A stretch of 64,000 nucleotides of DNA from Aureobasidium sp. EXF-3400. Its lineage: Eukaryota > Ascomycota > Dothideomycetes > Dothideales > Saccotheciaceae. The stretch is taken from NCBI GenBank assembly GCA_024195585.1, contig SWBL01000140.1, positions 1-64,000 on the forward strand, written 5' to 3'. Positions 33,495-44,573 of the stretch are shown piece by piece. The notes beneath the pieces were generated by a model. The model made no database searches and had not been told where the DNA came from. It saw only the letters and a list, made by a program, of their open reading frames with translations. Numbering within the stretch: position 1 is the first letter of the stretch; every line of letters starts with the position of its first letter. The position numbers and the translations under genes are program-made.

Positions 33495-35834
33495 TCATCT
33501 TCCATCACAGTATCCTGGCTCTTTGGGGCCTCCTGAAGCCCAACTCAGCACGGTGAGCGCGGTGGTGTAGCCCATGATGAAGAGACCAAAGACGACGAGA
33601 AGGATGTCGGCAATACGTTGCCATGAGCGGGTTGCGACAGCACGGTAGTGCATAAGAGGCTGTGATGATGATTAGTAAGAGAACAAAAAAGGCAACTGAG
33701 GCCGACTTACAGGGTAAACAAAGACCAGAGGAATACAGGCGAAACTGCCGACAAGAGCGACGAACTTGTCAAGCTGTCCTGCACCAGCCCATGCAATGAC
33801 AGCACAGAGAGCAACCATGAAGAATCTGAATACATTCTTCTTCCACTTGATCCATGGGTTGTACTTGCCAGTACGACTGAAGAGTTGTTGAGAGGTAATC
33901 TCAATAGCAGGGTAGATCTGCAAGGGAGTAGAGAGCAAAATGGCCAGAGAGTAGATGAACTGTACGCTGTTGACAAGCTTGTTGTCTTGAGGCATGTTGA
34001 GGAGGACGACAGTCTTGGTGTGGCTACCGTAGGCGGCGTAGGAAAGAGCGCCCATGGAGATGAAAATGACAGTAACTGCAACCATGACTGTTCCCAGGAC
34101 GCGAGGGAACTTCTTGGGGTCCTTCATACCAGATTGGATAGGAATGATAAGACCGATACCCTCGAAGGTGAAGATGGCAGTACCAATGAACAGTGTCCAA
34201 TCGTCCTTGTTGAACTGGATGATGTCAGCGATGCCGTGGTTGTCAACCAAGGTCAAGATGTCGTAGTAGTAGAGATAAACAAGGCCAAGAACAATGAACA
34301 GATCTGCAATCAGAGCGAGCTTCTGAATGTTGTTGATGTTGCGGTACAGACTGAGAGGCAAGAAGACGACCATCTGCATCAGAATCATGTACTTGATGTC
34401 GATAAAGGTACGACACTTTGTCACGGCCAAGACAAATGCCTGCAGGTTTTCCGAGACAAAGACGATGTAGGCGGATGAGAAACCAATCTGACTGATGACA
34501 AGAGAGGAGTTGATGAGGTTTCGGAACCATCTGCCGTAGATCTTGCCGCCCATGTCACCGAAAGAGGCGTGGACTTTCAGGCGAACGTTGACGAGGAGGA
34601 TGAAACACCAGAAGCTCAGAAGAGCGATACCCAGGAGGACCAAGTTGCTGAACATCATGCCACCATTGAGGTAGGCACGGGGCAGGAACAAGACTCCGGT
34701 TCCGACGAACGACTTGAGCAGTAGCATGGCAGCACCACCAGGGCTACCCTTACCAGCCTGCTCCTTTCTTCTTCGCTTGCGCTTACCGGGAGTCAGTAAT
34801 GCACTGTCTTCGCCCCACTCACGCTCTTGACCATCCTGATCGTCATCATCATCATGGTAGGTTTCAGAGGTGAAGTACTCATCGGGACCGAGAGCCTCAT
34901 CGTCGTCCTCGAGCGATTCACCAGCGAAATGGCCGTAAAGGGTGAGGAATTCTATGAAGTTGTTGGCCAAGAATTGAGGTTGTTGGCGAGCAGGAGGCTC
35001 GGTCTGAGCGCGATTCGAGCCGTAGTTGGGTCTCGAGGTACGTGTTTCCGGGGCAGGAGAGCCGGCAGTGCGGCGGATGTAGTCTCTGCGCAGACCTCCA
35101 GGCATTTTGATATTTGTAAGTTCTGGATCGTCCTCGTTGGGACGAGGCAGATTGACACTCAGACTTCTCTTCAGACGACCAGTCTCACGAGCCTGACGCT
35201 CTCCCTCCTCACGCTCGCGCTCTTCGGTGTAGCGGTAGATGTGTCTTGTCATGTCTCCGCCCTGTAGTTGGAGACTTGAAAAGTGGTCATCATCAATGCC
35301 AGGACCATTCTCGACAGATTTGGCGACTTCAGGAAGAGCCGATGGACGCTGGAACGAGGACGAGACCTGAAGGTTTTGATGTGAGGTGCGTTGAGCGGGA
35401 CCGACCAAGTGCCGGCGCAGGACTTCGAGGTCTTCGTTTTTGTTCGGGCTTTGCGAGTAGGAGGCATCGTCGGGGTAGGTTTGGGCGGCGGGAGCAGGTG
35501 ATGCGAAACGAGGCGGGCTCCCAGCAGCAAAGCTTCCTCTCAGGGCTTGCGACAGCGACGAGGGGCCGGGCCCGGGGATGGAGCCTCGAGGATATGACGC
35601 TCCGGGCAGAGGCTCATTGTCGTCTGGACTGGCATCCCGAGAGTCGTCTTGGCCGTCGAGTTGACGCGGAGTGGGAATCTGTCTGATGGGAGGAGTGCCG
35701 AAGGGAAGGGGACTCGCAAGTCTCGCGGTCGAGTAGCTACGAGAAGACGGCGAGCCTTGGCCGTACGGGGAGGGTGAACGTGGGGGTGCTGAGCCAATGG
35801 CTTGCGGTGATGTGCCGCTGCGATTGCCTGACAT
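33495..35834 (-). CDS. Vacuolar-type amino acid transporter (Aa_trans, AVT3/4-like)
   Basis: This is a 762-residue polytopic membrane protein of the amino acid/auxin permease family, which in fungi typically moves neutral amino acids across the vacuolar membrane. Exons are 33711-35834 and 33495-33659. The 51-nt intron (33660-33710; GTAAGT donor, CACAG acceptor) joins IPLVFVYP to PLMHYRAVATRSW. Residues 1-350 form a long disordered Ser/Pro/Asp-rich cytosolic tail. A basic KRKRRRKEQ patch comes next. The permease core from about 355 has the signature MLLLKSFVGTGVLFLPRAYL, about ten or eleven hydrophobic segments, and GIGLIIPIQSGMKDPKKFP. The final helix is encoded by exon 2 (ILLVVFGLFIMGYTTALTVL). 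The long N-terminal tail is usual for AVT3/AVT4 proteins. Substrate is inferred from family only. Confidence 0.9.
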
Positions 35835-36158
35835 TGCTGCTCTGTCGGCTGCAAAATCTGGTCGTAACAGGAGGAAGGAGCGCTGAAAAACAACAGAGGC
35901 CGTCGTCGGGTCAGGTCAACATGTACAGATTACAGATTACCCTACGCGAGGTCACTGGCTCGTAGAAGACCCTGCACTGACACCCGCATCGCATGCCCGC
36001 CGTCTCGCGTCCGCCTGACTTAGGGCAACGCCAGCCGAAGTCATTCAAGCCAAGCCCCCACACATGCTTGTTCACATGCACTCTGAGAGCCCCATTGCTT
36101 TGTATGTCAACAACCACCTTATCTCTGCTTGTTTCGACCTCTGCCACTCTCAAGCTAT
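35835..36158. other. Spacer between transporter and MAK11 genes
   Basis: The 324 bp hold the promoter of the minus-strand transporter and the 3' end of the minus-strand MAK11 gene. Nothing else is seen. Confidence 0.6.
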
Positions 36159-37707
36159 CTACTCGTCGTCGCTATCGCTGCCTGCTACCTCCTGTACATC
36201 CTCCTCGTCGTCGTCTGCCACCTCCGCCGGGCCGTCCATAACGAACGCAACCAGGCATGTGATGCGGTGCCCTGTCTCGTGCGTTCCTATCGGCGTGCCA
36301 ATTTGACGCACCTCTCCCTTTGCTTGTTCTGTCGAAGCTCCTTCCAGAATCTCCGAGACATTACATTTCCACAACCTGACTGCGCCATCGCTGCTGCCCG
36401 TTACGATGGTCAGAGGTGCTGCTGCCTTGTGTTGCAACACCTCAAAGTCCTTGATTCTGCCGCTGAAGCCAGCTTGGTTGCCTCCCAGCTGTCCCACTGC
36501 CGCGCACTGTGGAACCTCTTCGTCCTCCTTTTCACTTTCAACTGTCGTCTTCAAATCATAGAAGATGATTCTGCCGTCCTCGGTCGAGATGGCCAGGATG
36601 CTGTGCCCCTCACCAGCGGGCACGATGCGCATCTGGTGGAGTTTGGTAGGTGGTGATGGTCGGATGATGGCCTTGGGCATTGAATCCTGTCATGACTGTC
36701 AGTTGCGACTACTTTCTCAAAATGCATCAGGCACCACTCACCATGCCGTAAATCACCGCTCCTCTCTCAAATCCAACAACGTACTCTTCACCGTCCTCGC
36801 CCCACGCCAGCTTCCTCCCCTCGCCGCTACTGTATCTGCCCTCGCCTGCAGCCTGCAGCAAACTCTTGTCAAAGTTCAAGACTCCAGCCTTTTTGCCTGT
36901 CACCAGGTTCCACAATCTCATACATCTTTCTCCTTTGCCTACAGTAACCATGACCTTCATGCTAGGGTGGATAGCAAAGTCATTGACGCCGGTAGGTACT
37001 TCTCCAGGTCCAGCAGTGTCGCCGCTGGGTCGTCCTACGGCCTTGGGAATGGGACACTTGATTGTTGATAGCACGGTCCAGTCGCGAGTTCTCGAGATAG
37101 CGACAGTGTTGTCGTCAGCTGCACTAAAGAGCTTGCCTCGGGTGGGGAACTGTAGCTTGTTCACGCTACGCGCATGGTGTAACAGACTACCGAGTTCCTT
37201 GTTTCGGGGGTTCTCGACGATGCTTGAAGACGAGAGAGTAGGAAGTTGGGGTTTATCGCTGACAAGGGGTGGAGAGGTCGAGATGTTGAATAGGTTGATG
37301 CGCTCATCGGTGCTGCCGGTCGCAAGTACTCGTTTGTGAGCCTCGGTGGGCGCTGAGAGGGCCAGGCAGCGGACAGCACTCGAATGAGCAGCAAACAAGA
37401 AGGTATCCGAATATGTGGGTTCCTTCTGATCTTCCTCTGATGGTTCGGCTTCGAGAACGTTCTCAGAAACGGTGGCAGCGAAGCCGTGGAGAACTCTTTC
37501 GTACGATCCGGTGACAATCTGGATCGAGAGAGACTCGGACTTGGTGTCATTTGTCGCGGCAGCAGATTTGTTGGAAGCTTTTGTCGGCTTCGTCGATGTA
37601 GACTTTTTTGCGGACTTGGTGGGCTTGGTGACCTCTGCGAACCTGGCCGTCTTTCCGTTGGTGACACGGGCGCTCAGCTGCGCATCCTCGCTCTTTCTCT
37701 TGACCAT
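36159..37707 (-). CDS. mak11: WD40 protein MAK11 (60S biogenesis, PAK1IP1 homologue)
   Basis: This is a nucleolar WD40 beta-propeller required for pre-60S ribosome maturation; the animal homologue is PAK1IP1. Exons are 36742-37707 and 36159-36686. The 55-nt intron (36687-36741; GTGAGT donor, ACAG acceptor) joins GAVIYGM to DSMPKAIIRPSPPTKLHQMR, giving 497 residues. A basic Lys/Ser/Thr-rich N-terminal extension (KRKSEDAQLS...KKSTSTKPTK) fits nucleolar targeting. WD repeats include FAAHSSAVRCLALSAPT, LATGSTDERINLFNI, LLHHARSVNKLQFPTRGKLF, SRTRDWTVLSTIKCP, VNDFAIHPSMKVMVTVGKG, MRLWNLVTGKKAGVLNFDK and VTGSSDGAVRLWKCN. The acidic C-terminal tail ends SDSDDE. The start is MVKRKSED; the frame is open further 5' but the upstream part looks like leader. 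Confidence 0.92.
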
Positions 37708-37954
37708 TTTGAATCGTGTTGTGTGTTGATGTATGAGAGTTGGTATGTTGGTAGAAAAAAGTAGAAAGTTTCCAAAGCTTGAGATTGGGGTTGTCGCTTG
37801 GCGCGAGGGCGTCGGTGGCTCTCGATGTTGACGCGACCTCATCAAGGAACACGCATCCAACTGCATATCCCATCTTCAATTTCCATCGAAACATTCCCAC
37901 ACCCGTCTTCATTCATTGAGTGACTGGTGCTGTGAATGCTCGGTCTCGAAATCT
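37708..37954. promoter_or_regulatory. Divergent promoter between MAK11 and VID21
   Basis: Only 247 bp separate the MAK11 (minus) and VID21 (plus) start codons. Both leaders and both core promoters must fit in this space, so the two genes probably share a bidirectional promoter. No clear TATA box is seen. Confidence 0.55.
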
Positions 37955-40900
37955 ATGTCCCTAGCACATTTGCGAGATGGACCGCTTTCTGAACGCAAGG
38001 CTGCCAGAGCGTAAGTTGACATCTACTCGTTCTACGGGCGCAATTTATATCAATCTGTTCGCACGCGCGACGCGAACCTAGAAAATCGCTCCGTTTCTTT
38101 TTCTGTTTTGTGGTTGTCGAGTTGTGCTGACAAGTCTGTCGCAGGGCATCGTTGACCAAGCGAGCTGCCCGCCTGCGCGCTTTGAACCAAATCACTCAAT
38201 CCATCACTCAGCAATGCGGCCTTCCTCCTGCTCTCAACCTCGATTTTGATTCTCTTCCATCTCCTCCACACACTCCTTCCGAAGATTTACTTCTAAACGC
38301 TGCCGATTTAGAAAAGTAAGTAGTCGTGCTTTTTTGAATTAATCCTTCATCTCTTATTGGTTTTCCTATTTTAGAGGCTTGCATTTCCGGGACTCCTTGT
38401 TGCCTCTCTCCTTGGATGGTATAGAACAAAACCCCGCAATCAAAGCTTTGGCTCGTCGAGATGCGACTTCTTCAACCGATCTTGGAATCACCAATGACCA
38501 GTCTCAAGCATCGGTTCCTTACACTAACCCAGATATCATCACGAACTCACATCGCCTCAACCCGGACAAGGTCGACTCTGTACGCCTCTCCAACGATGAT
38601 TCATCGGTCAATCTGCCCGGTCGCGACGGTCAAAGGCATCGTCCGCGCACCGTCCATCTCCCACCCAAGGAAGTTCAGGAAGAACGATATCGCGAGAAGC
38701 AACTGCGTCAAGAAGCACGCCGGAGAGATGCTGCCGAATCAGAGAAGGCTCAAGTCGAAACCGCATCGTCGCCAACTTCAACTGCTGGTGCTCCTTCAAT
38801 GGCTACACCTTTGCCCGCCGGCCCATCACCCTTGACCAGTACTGATGATGACACCACGTCTGCTAACCAGACTGTAAGTGTACCTCCTAGCTTACAGCCT
38901 TCACCTGAAGAAATCCTTGCCAAAGAACAACACGACAAGCTATTACAGTCGCAGAAGGAAATCGCATATCGTGAGGCCCTTGGACATGAGGACGACTCTC
39001 CTGATGTGCAATTACGGCTCGAGCAGGAGCAAGCGGCAAAGGCGACTAGGGACGCTACTTTGAGTGCCAAGCCCTCTTTAGTGAATGTTCATGACAATGT
39101 CAGCACAGCAATAGCAGCTCGCGACGCATCTCAAGTTACTGCGCCAGCACAAGCCCAATCTGAATCACCTTCTGATTCTGTTTCCGACGCTTCACAAAAG
39201 AAGAGAGCTCCGCGTCCTTCACTTGTCAACATTATGCCACCTAGGGATCCTACACTTGCCAATGCTGTCGTCGAAAATACAGGCCCTGTCCGCACTCAGT
39301 CCACGTCGGAAATGAACGAACCGTCAAGACCGTCTCTCCTCGCTTCAAAGCGCGCTCACACGACGGGTGAAGTCTTGAAGGTCAAGACCGAGCAGCCAGT
39401 TGTGAGGCGCCAACAGCGACCAGTCAAGGATCAGCCACAGTCGCCTGTTTCGTTACGATGCTCAGAACTCTTGAAGAAAGAGGGCTACAACACTCTCAAA
39501 GGAGTGTCTTTCGAGCTCACCAAGGACTATCTGGAGCCTCTGTACCGCATACAGGTCCACGAACCTCCGAATGGAAGACCTTTGCACGAACTATTGCAAA
39601 AGGCCAGCAAAGTTATCACAACAACTGAGCAGTTTGCGGGATACCACGAGAGACAGGATCAACGCATTCTCAGGAGGATCTACCAGCTCCAGAATGCAAA
39701 TCGCTGGTCCCTCAGACAGATGCAACCATGTGCCGAGCCGGCTGCTCCCAAAACACACATGGATCATCTCATGGCTGAGATGAAGTGGATGAGAACCGAT
39801 TTCCGCCAAGAGCGAAAGATGAAAAGAGCAACGGCCAAATTCTTTGCAGAACAATGTGTGGAATGGTTCCATGCGGATGCAGAGACTCGAAGGTCGATGC
39901 AAATCAGAACCAAGTCTGTCGAGGCTTTGTGTCAGGATACGGCAGTTCCACACTCTCCTGCAGAGTCGAACTTTGAGAATATTGATGGACACAGTCAAGG
40001 AGCTCAGTCGCCACCCGGTCTGGACAACGACGTCGAATCCAGCGTTGAGGATTTTGACACTCCCAGGACACCGCAGTATGCGACTGTGGTTCCATCATCA
40101 TTCTTCTCAGCCATCAACATGGACAAGGAGACATTTCATATGCAGGACAATGAGGCATTGCACAGCGCTCTCGCTGAGCTTCCACTACTCACTCCTTTCG
40201 ACGAGGACGAGACCCCTGCTCATTTGATTATCAAACGTCCGACTCCGGCGGTGTCAAAGTTCTGTGCTGCTAAACTGATGATTGATGTCAGTGGCCCACC
40301 AAAGAAGAGAAGCAGATACGACTACAGTGACGAAGATGACTCGATGGATGAGAGTTCGAAGCCTGCCTCAAAGAGACCACGCGCAAGTCAAGATGATTCA
40401 GGTTTGCGACCAGAGCAGACAGATGTTGCTCTCTTCGAACCCGAGAACAAGCTTTTGCGAAGTAGATTGCACCAAAACACCGCATTCCGGCCCCCGTCAG
40501 AGTTTCAGATGCCATCTTCACAATTCTACGAGTTCAGAGTGGCATCGCAATGGACGGAGGAAGATCAACAAGCTCTGCGTCGTCTCGCCAAGGAGTACTC
40601 GTTCAACTGGTCTCTCATTGCAGACGATCTTTCGTTATCATCCAGGTTTACTAGTGCATCTGATAGACGCACGCCATGGGAGTGCTTTGAGCGCTGGGTG
40701 GAATTGGAGAGTCTTCCTAACGAGATGCGCAAAACTCTTTACTTCAAGACCTGGAACCAGCGACTCGAGGGAGCGAACAGGAACAATGAAGCCAAGTACC
40801 AACAACAGGTCGCGCAGCTTGCACAGACTCCAGGACAACCTCCCGCGGTCATGCGGAAGAAAACAACACCTTTCAAAGTCGACAAACGTCGGCAGAATCG

Positions 40901-42514
40901 ATACTTGCACATGGTGGACGCGATGCGTAAACTGGCTAGAAAACGGGAGCAACAGGCTCATAAGCAGGCCGAAGGTGAGGTTGCTCAATGATGTCTGCCA
41001 CGACTTTTACTGACAGTAGCAACAGCTCAAAAAGCCGCGCACATGCGCAAGCAACACGAAAACGCAGCACCGAAGAACGGAATTCCAACACCTCAAGAAT
41101 TCAGCAAAATGCGCCAGGAGCGGGATGTGCAAGTACATGCAAGACAAGAACGTTACAGAGAACAGATGCTTGTGCAACAACGCGTATGTCATGCGAGATT
41201 ATCTACAAATATGTTATTCAGATGCTTACAATCTTACAGCAGGCTCAAATGCAACGTAACGGCCAGATGCCGAACCAACAAGCGCATCCTACTGCCAACG
41301 CTCTCAATCGCCCTGGACCTAACATGCCTCACCCACAGGGCTCTCAAGCACAACCTGGCGGGCCTCAACAGATTAACCATCAGGGCCTTCAGAACGGACA
41401 GCACCCCAATGCTGCTGCCCAAGGAGTTGCTCATCTCAATACGCCACAGACGGGAATGCGTGGTGGCATACCACAAGCCCAGATGCAACCAAATATGCGT
41501 CCCGCGGCCAACGGCCAAGCTCATGGAACGCCAGATGGCATGCAGCAGAGAGTACTCGAGGCGCAAAGGGTCAACCAACCAAAAATGAATGGTCAGCAAT
41601 ACCAAATGGCACCACCAAATCGAGCAAGTCCTGGAGGTGTACATCTTCCCAACGGCGTGAGCAGTCAGCCTGCGATGAATGGCATGCAACCCGTCCGCAC
41701 TCCTGGTCCTCAAGCACAGAACCATCAGCCGACTCCGAACGGCAATGCTGCTTCACCGCACATGCCGCCACCACCGACTCCCACAGGCCAATCGCAACAA
41801 TCAGCCCAGCTTTCGAGTGGACCTGTCCCGAATATTGCGACAATCACTCACCAGCTCCAGGCACAGTACCCGCAAGCCTCGGCAGAGAAGATTCAGGAGA
41901 TGGCGACCGAACGCCTGCGACACATTCATCTGCAAGGACAGCACCAACAATCTCATCAGCAAGCTCGTCAAAGCGCACTCAGCGCTGCTGCTGGAACACA
42001 TGCGACTAATGTCATACCGAATGGATCGCCCGCTTATCATCAGAACCAGACAGCCTTCCACCAGAACAATGGCAACGGACAGCATGCATCATTCAATGCG
42101 AACAACAGCAATGCGACAAGCAATGCAGGAAATGCCTCTGCACAACAGTACGCTGCCGGGATGCGCCAACGCGTTCTGGCTCAACAAAGCCAAATGCAAC
42201 ACCAGAATCAGAACACATCGGTACAGAACAATGGCAGCCCGCGAGTGGCGCAGGCCAGTCCAGTACCTGGCATGGCGATCCCGAGTCCGAACATGGCCTC
42301 TGCTCACCCTGTGTCAAACATACCTCTCAATGCCAACAACCGTACCCCTGCCCCTCAGATGAGGAGAATGGGCAGTGGTCAAGGAGTTTCGGCTTCTGGA
42401 ACACCTCAGCCAGTACCTCAGCTGCAGCAGACCCCATCGGCTATGCAGCGACAAAGTCCTGTTGTTCAGCAAGCCAGCCCCAGACCTGTCTCCGCTGGTG
42501 TTGCGAGACAATAG
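37955..42514 (+). CDS. vid21: Chromatin modification protein VID21/EAF1 (NuA4 subunit)
   Basis: This is the platform subunit of the NuA4 histone H4/H2A acetyltransferase complex, acting in the nucleus. Exons are 37955-38010, 38145-38315, 38375-40974, 41026-41183 and 41240-42514. Introns are 134, 59, 51 and 56 nt, all GT-AG and phase-consistent, giving 1419 residues. It starts MSLAHLRDGPLSERKAARA. The HSA domain lies at about 535-590 (HMDHLMAEMKWMRTDFRQER, KMKRATAKFFAEQC), which in yeast recruits actin/Arp4. A SANT/Myb domain lies at about 800-860 (WTEEDQQALRRLAKEYSFNW, ECFERWVELE). The region beyond residue 995 is a long Gln/Asn/Pro-rich low-complexity tail, usual for fungal VID21. The frame is intact throughout. 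Confidence 0.93.
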
Positions 42515-43759
42515 TGTGGCTCGCATGCATCCTTGGAATTGACTGCTCAGGGAGGGCACTGATTCGCTGATCTGTGCAGTTAGGTGCTGGAGAGTGTCAG
42601 TGGACATCTGGTCAATTGTTTGAAGCGGCGGGAGGCGCGCTTGGTGTCGGTATCCTCGCAAGAGATAGATAGCAGGCAAAGGAACGTGGGCACATGAAGT
42701 AGCTCCAGTGCCCTTTGTCATCATCTTCATGTACAAAAATTCAGTATTCGTTTTTCTTCACTCTCATTCTGCTACTGCCTTTTATTTTGATCAAGTACAC
42801 ATCAACGGCCATGCGCTGTCATGCTGAAAGTCTAGTCGCTGGTGTTCGTGTTCAAGTGTGGGCAAGACATGAAACTTGCGAGCAAGAGAGTAGTAAAACA
42901 ATTGAAGCATATATAATGAGTGCCTGCTCTGTGTCTATATAGCTCTGGAGCCATGTAGTATGTTTTTTTATGATTGTGGTCGTCTCATCGCACCGTACGG
43001 AGTATACCCCGTAGAGAGGGCTCCCTAACGCGTGCCATTTCAAGCTTCCCGCCTCGAAGTTCTTCGACAGCTTAAGTGGCTGCACGGGCATATCGTCTAT
43101 TGTTGCTTTGCATTTTGGGCGTGCTTATTCCCTGCCTCTCTGCGGCACGGTCAAAAAACAAATGCTATGTCGCCGGAGACAGCTTAATATCAAGGTATAG
43201 CGACGGCGACAAGTCCGCCGCTATAAGACGATAAATTCTTCTGGGTATCCGCATTCCATGTGCGAACTTCTTCTTCTACGACCGGGGGAGGAGGTGGACC
43301 AGGAGAGGAGGTGGACCAGGAGATGAACGGTTTGGGCTCGCTTCGGCGACGGGCATCATGCCCGGGGCATGTGAGGCTCGAGCTGAATTTAGTCTCCACC
43401 GGTCCGTGCTAGCACAAGTCAAAACTCTGGGCGTGGCACCCAAAAGTGTGGCAGTTTGGCAGAGAGAGATCGAGATTACTATAGAGGCGGCTTAAATCGA
43501 TGATCGACTAGCCGATATACCTTGTGTTGACAATCGGTTGGCGCATGCGTAACGTAAATGAAGGTCATGGCACGCGCGCCTTCTACAGGTTATACTATAC
43601 ATGGTGCCCTCTCTGCCTGCGCTACCTACTGACTCCTCTCCCTCCAATTACCTCTGCCATCTCGATGCTGCCCCCGCACATTGTATCTGAATATACCGAC
43701 TCGTTTGCAACAGTCTATAGAAGAGAGCATTTTTGGCCACGGCACCAAGGACAAAAAGG
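42515..43759. other. Intergenic region with a 17-bp tandem duplication
   Basis: This holds the 3' flank of VID21 and the promoter/leader of the small Zn2Cys6 gene. Its only structured element is a 17-bp unit, GAGGAGGTGGACCAGGA, repeated head to tail at 43288-43304 and 43305-43321. No gene seen. Confidence 0.5.
43288..43321 (+). repeat. Tandem 17-bp duplication
   Basis: Two perfect adjacent copies of GAGGAGGTGGACCAGGA in non-coding sequence, a recent slippage product. Confidence 0.8.
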
Positions 43760-44573
43760 ATGAACATCGCCGCCATGCTGGAGCCGACTCATGTTGCGCC
43801 ATACCCTTACATGACATCTGCTTCGTCTTCACCACCGCAGACGTCTTCGCAGCAGCGCCTGCCTTCCATCACCCATGTGACCTCAGCACTATACAACCAG
43901 CAGCAACAGCCACTCTCATTGCACAATATGCAGCAACACATTCAGATTATGCCACAGCCACCACTGTCCTCGCTGCCACAACCCCGACAAGTCCTACCAC
44001 CACGCCTCGACTCAAAGTCCTCGATCGACTCTACCACCCAGGGCTCCATTGAACATACTCCGCAACCTCACGCATCATCATCATCGTCGTCTCAGCACCC
44101 TCGGAACGGCGCTACAGCACGCAGGGATTCATCGGCCTCTTTATCACACACGAATTCTCGCCAGCGTCGTCGTCCTGGCGGTCAGACAAAAGCTGCCTGT
44201 TTACCCTGTCGCAAGCGCAAGTCAAAGGTATGTCTCCACTGCTCTCACCTCCTATAACCACAACATGATTGAAAAGAGCTTCCTGCTAATCTCTCTCTCG
44301 CAACAGTGTGACGGTGTTCGGCCTGAATGCAAATGCTGCATCGCAAAAGCTACGCCTTGCAGTTACAGTGTCGTCACCCCGGGCGTAACACAGCAACAAG
44401 CCGTCAAGAACGAACTGGATGCTTATAAGCGTGTCTTGACACTGATAAGGGAAAGCAACCCTACAGACGCAGATGCTTTGGTCAAAATTATCAAGGAAAG
44501 GGACAGCTTGAATGATGCTGTTCAGGATATTCAGACCATGACAACGCGGCCGAACCACATTGGCGATGTTTGA
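43760..44573 (+). CDS. Small Zn2Cys6 zinc-cluster protein
   Basis: This is a 244-residue nuclear protein. Exons are 43760-44227 and 44307-44573. The 79-nt intron (44228-44306; GTATGT donor, CAACAG acceptor) splits the zinc cluster exactly between CRKRKSK and CDGVRPEC. Residues 1-140 are Gln/Ser/Pro-rich (QQQQPLSLHNMQQHIQ, SSSSSSQ). The cluster has Cys at 147, 150, 157, 164, 167 and 174 with 2-6-6-2-6 spacing; an extra Cys at 166 sits beside C167. After CSYS comes a short helical segment (NELDAYKRVLTLIRESNP, DADALVKIIKERDSLNDA), possibly a dimerisation helix. The fungal-specific activation domain is absent, so the protein is much shorter than most family members. The start is MNIAAMLEP, the first in-frame ATG. 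Target genes are unknown. Confidence 0.85.

Noticed and set aside
38145..38430. Minus-strand frames overlapping VID21 exons
   Set aside because: Shadows of the real VID21 exons, which splice in phase and encode the conserved N-terminus.
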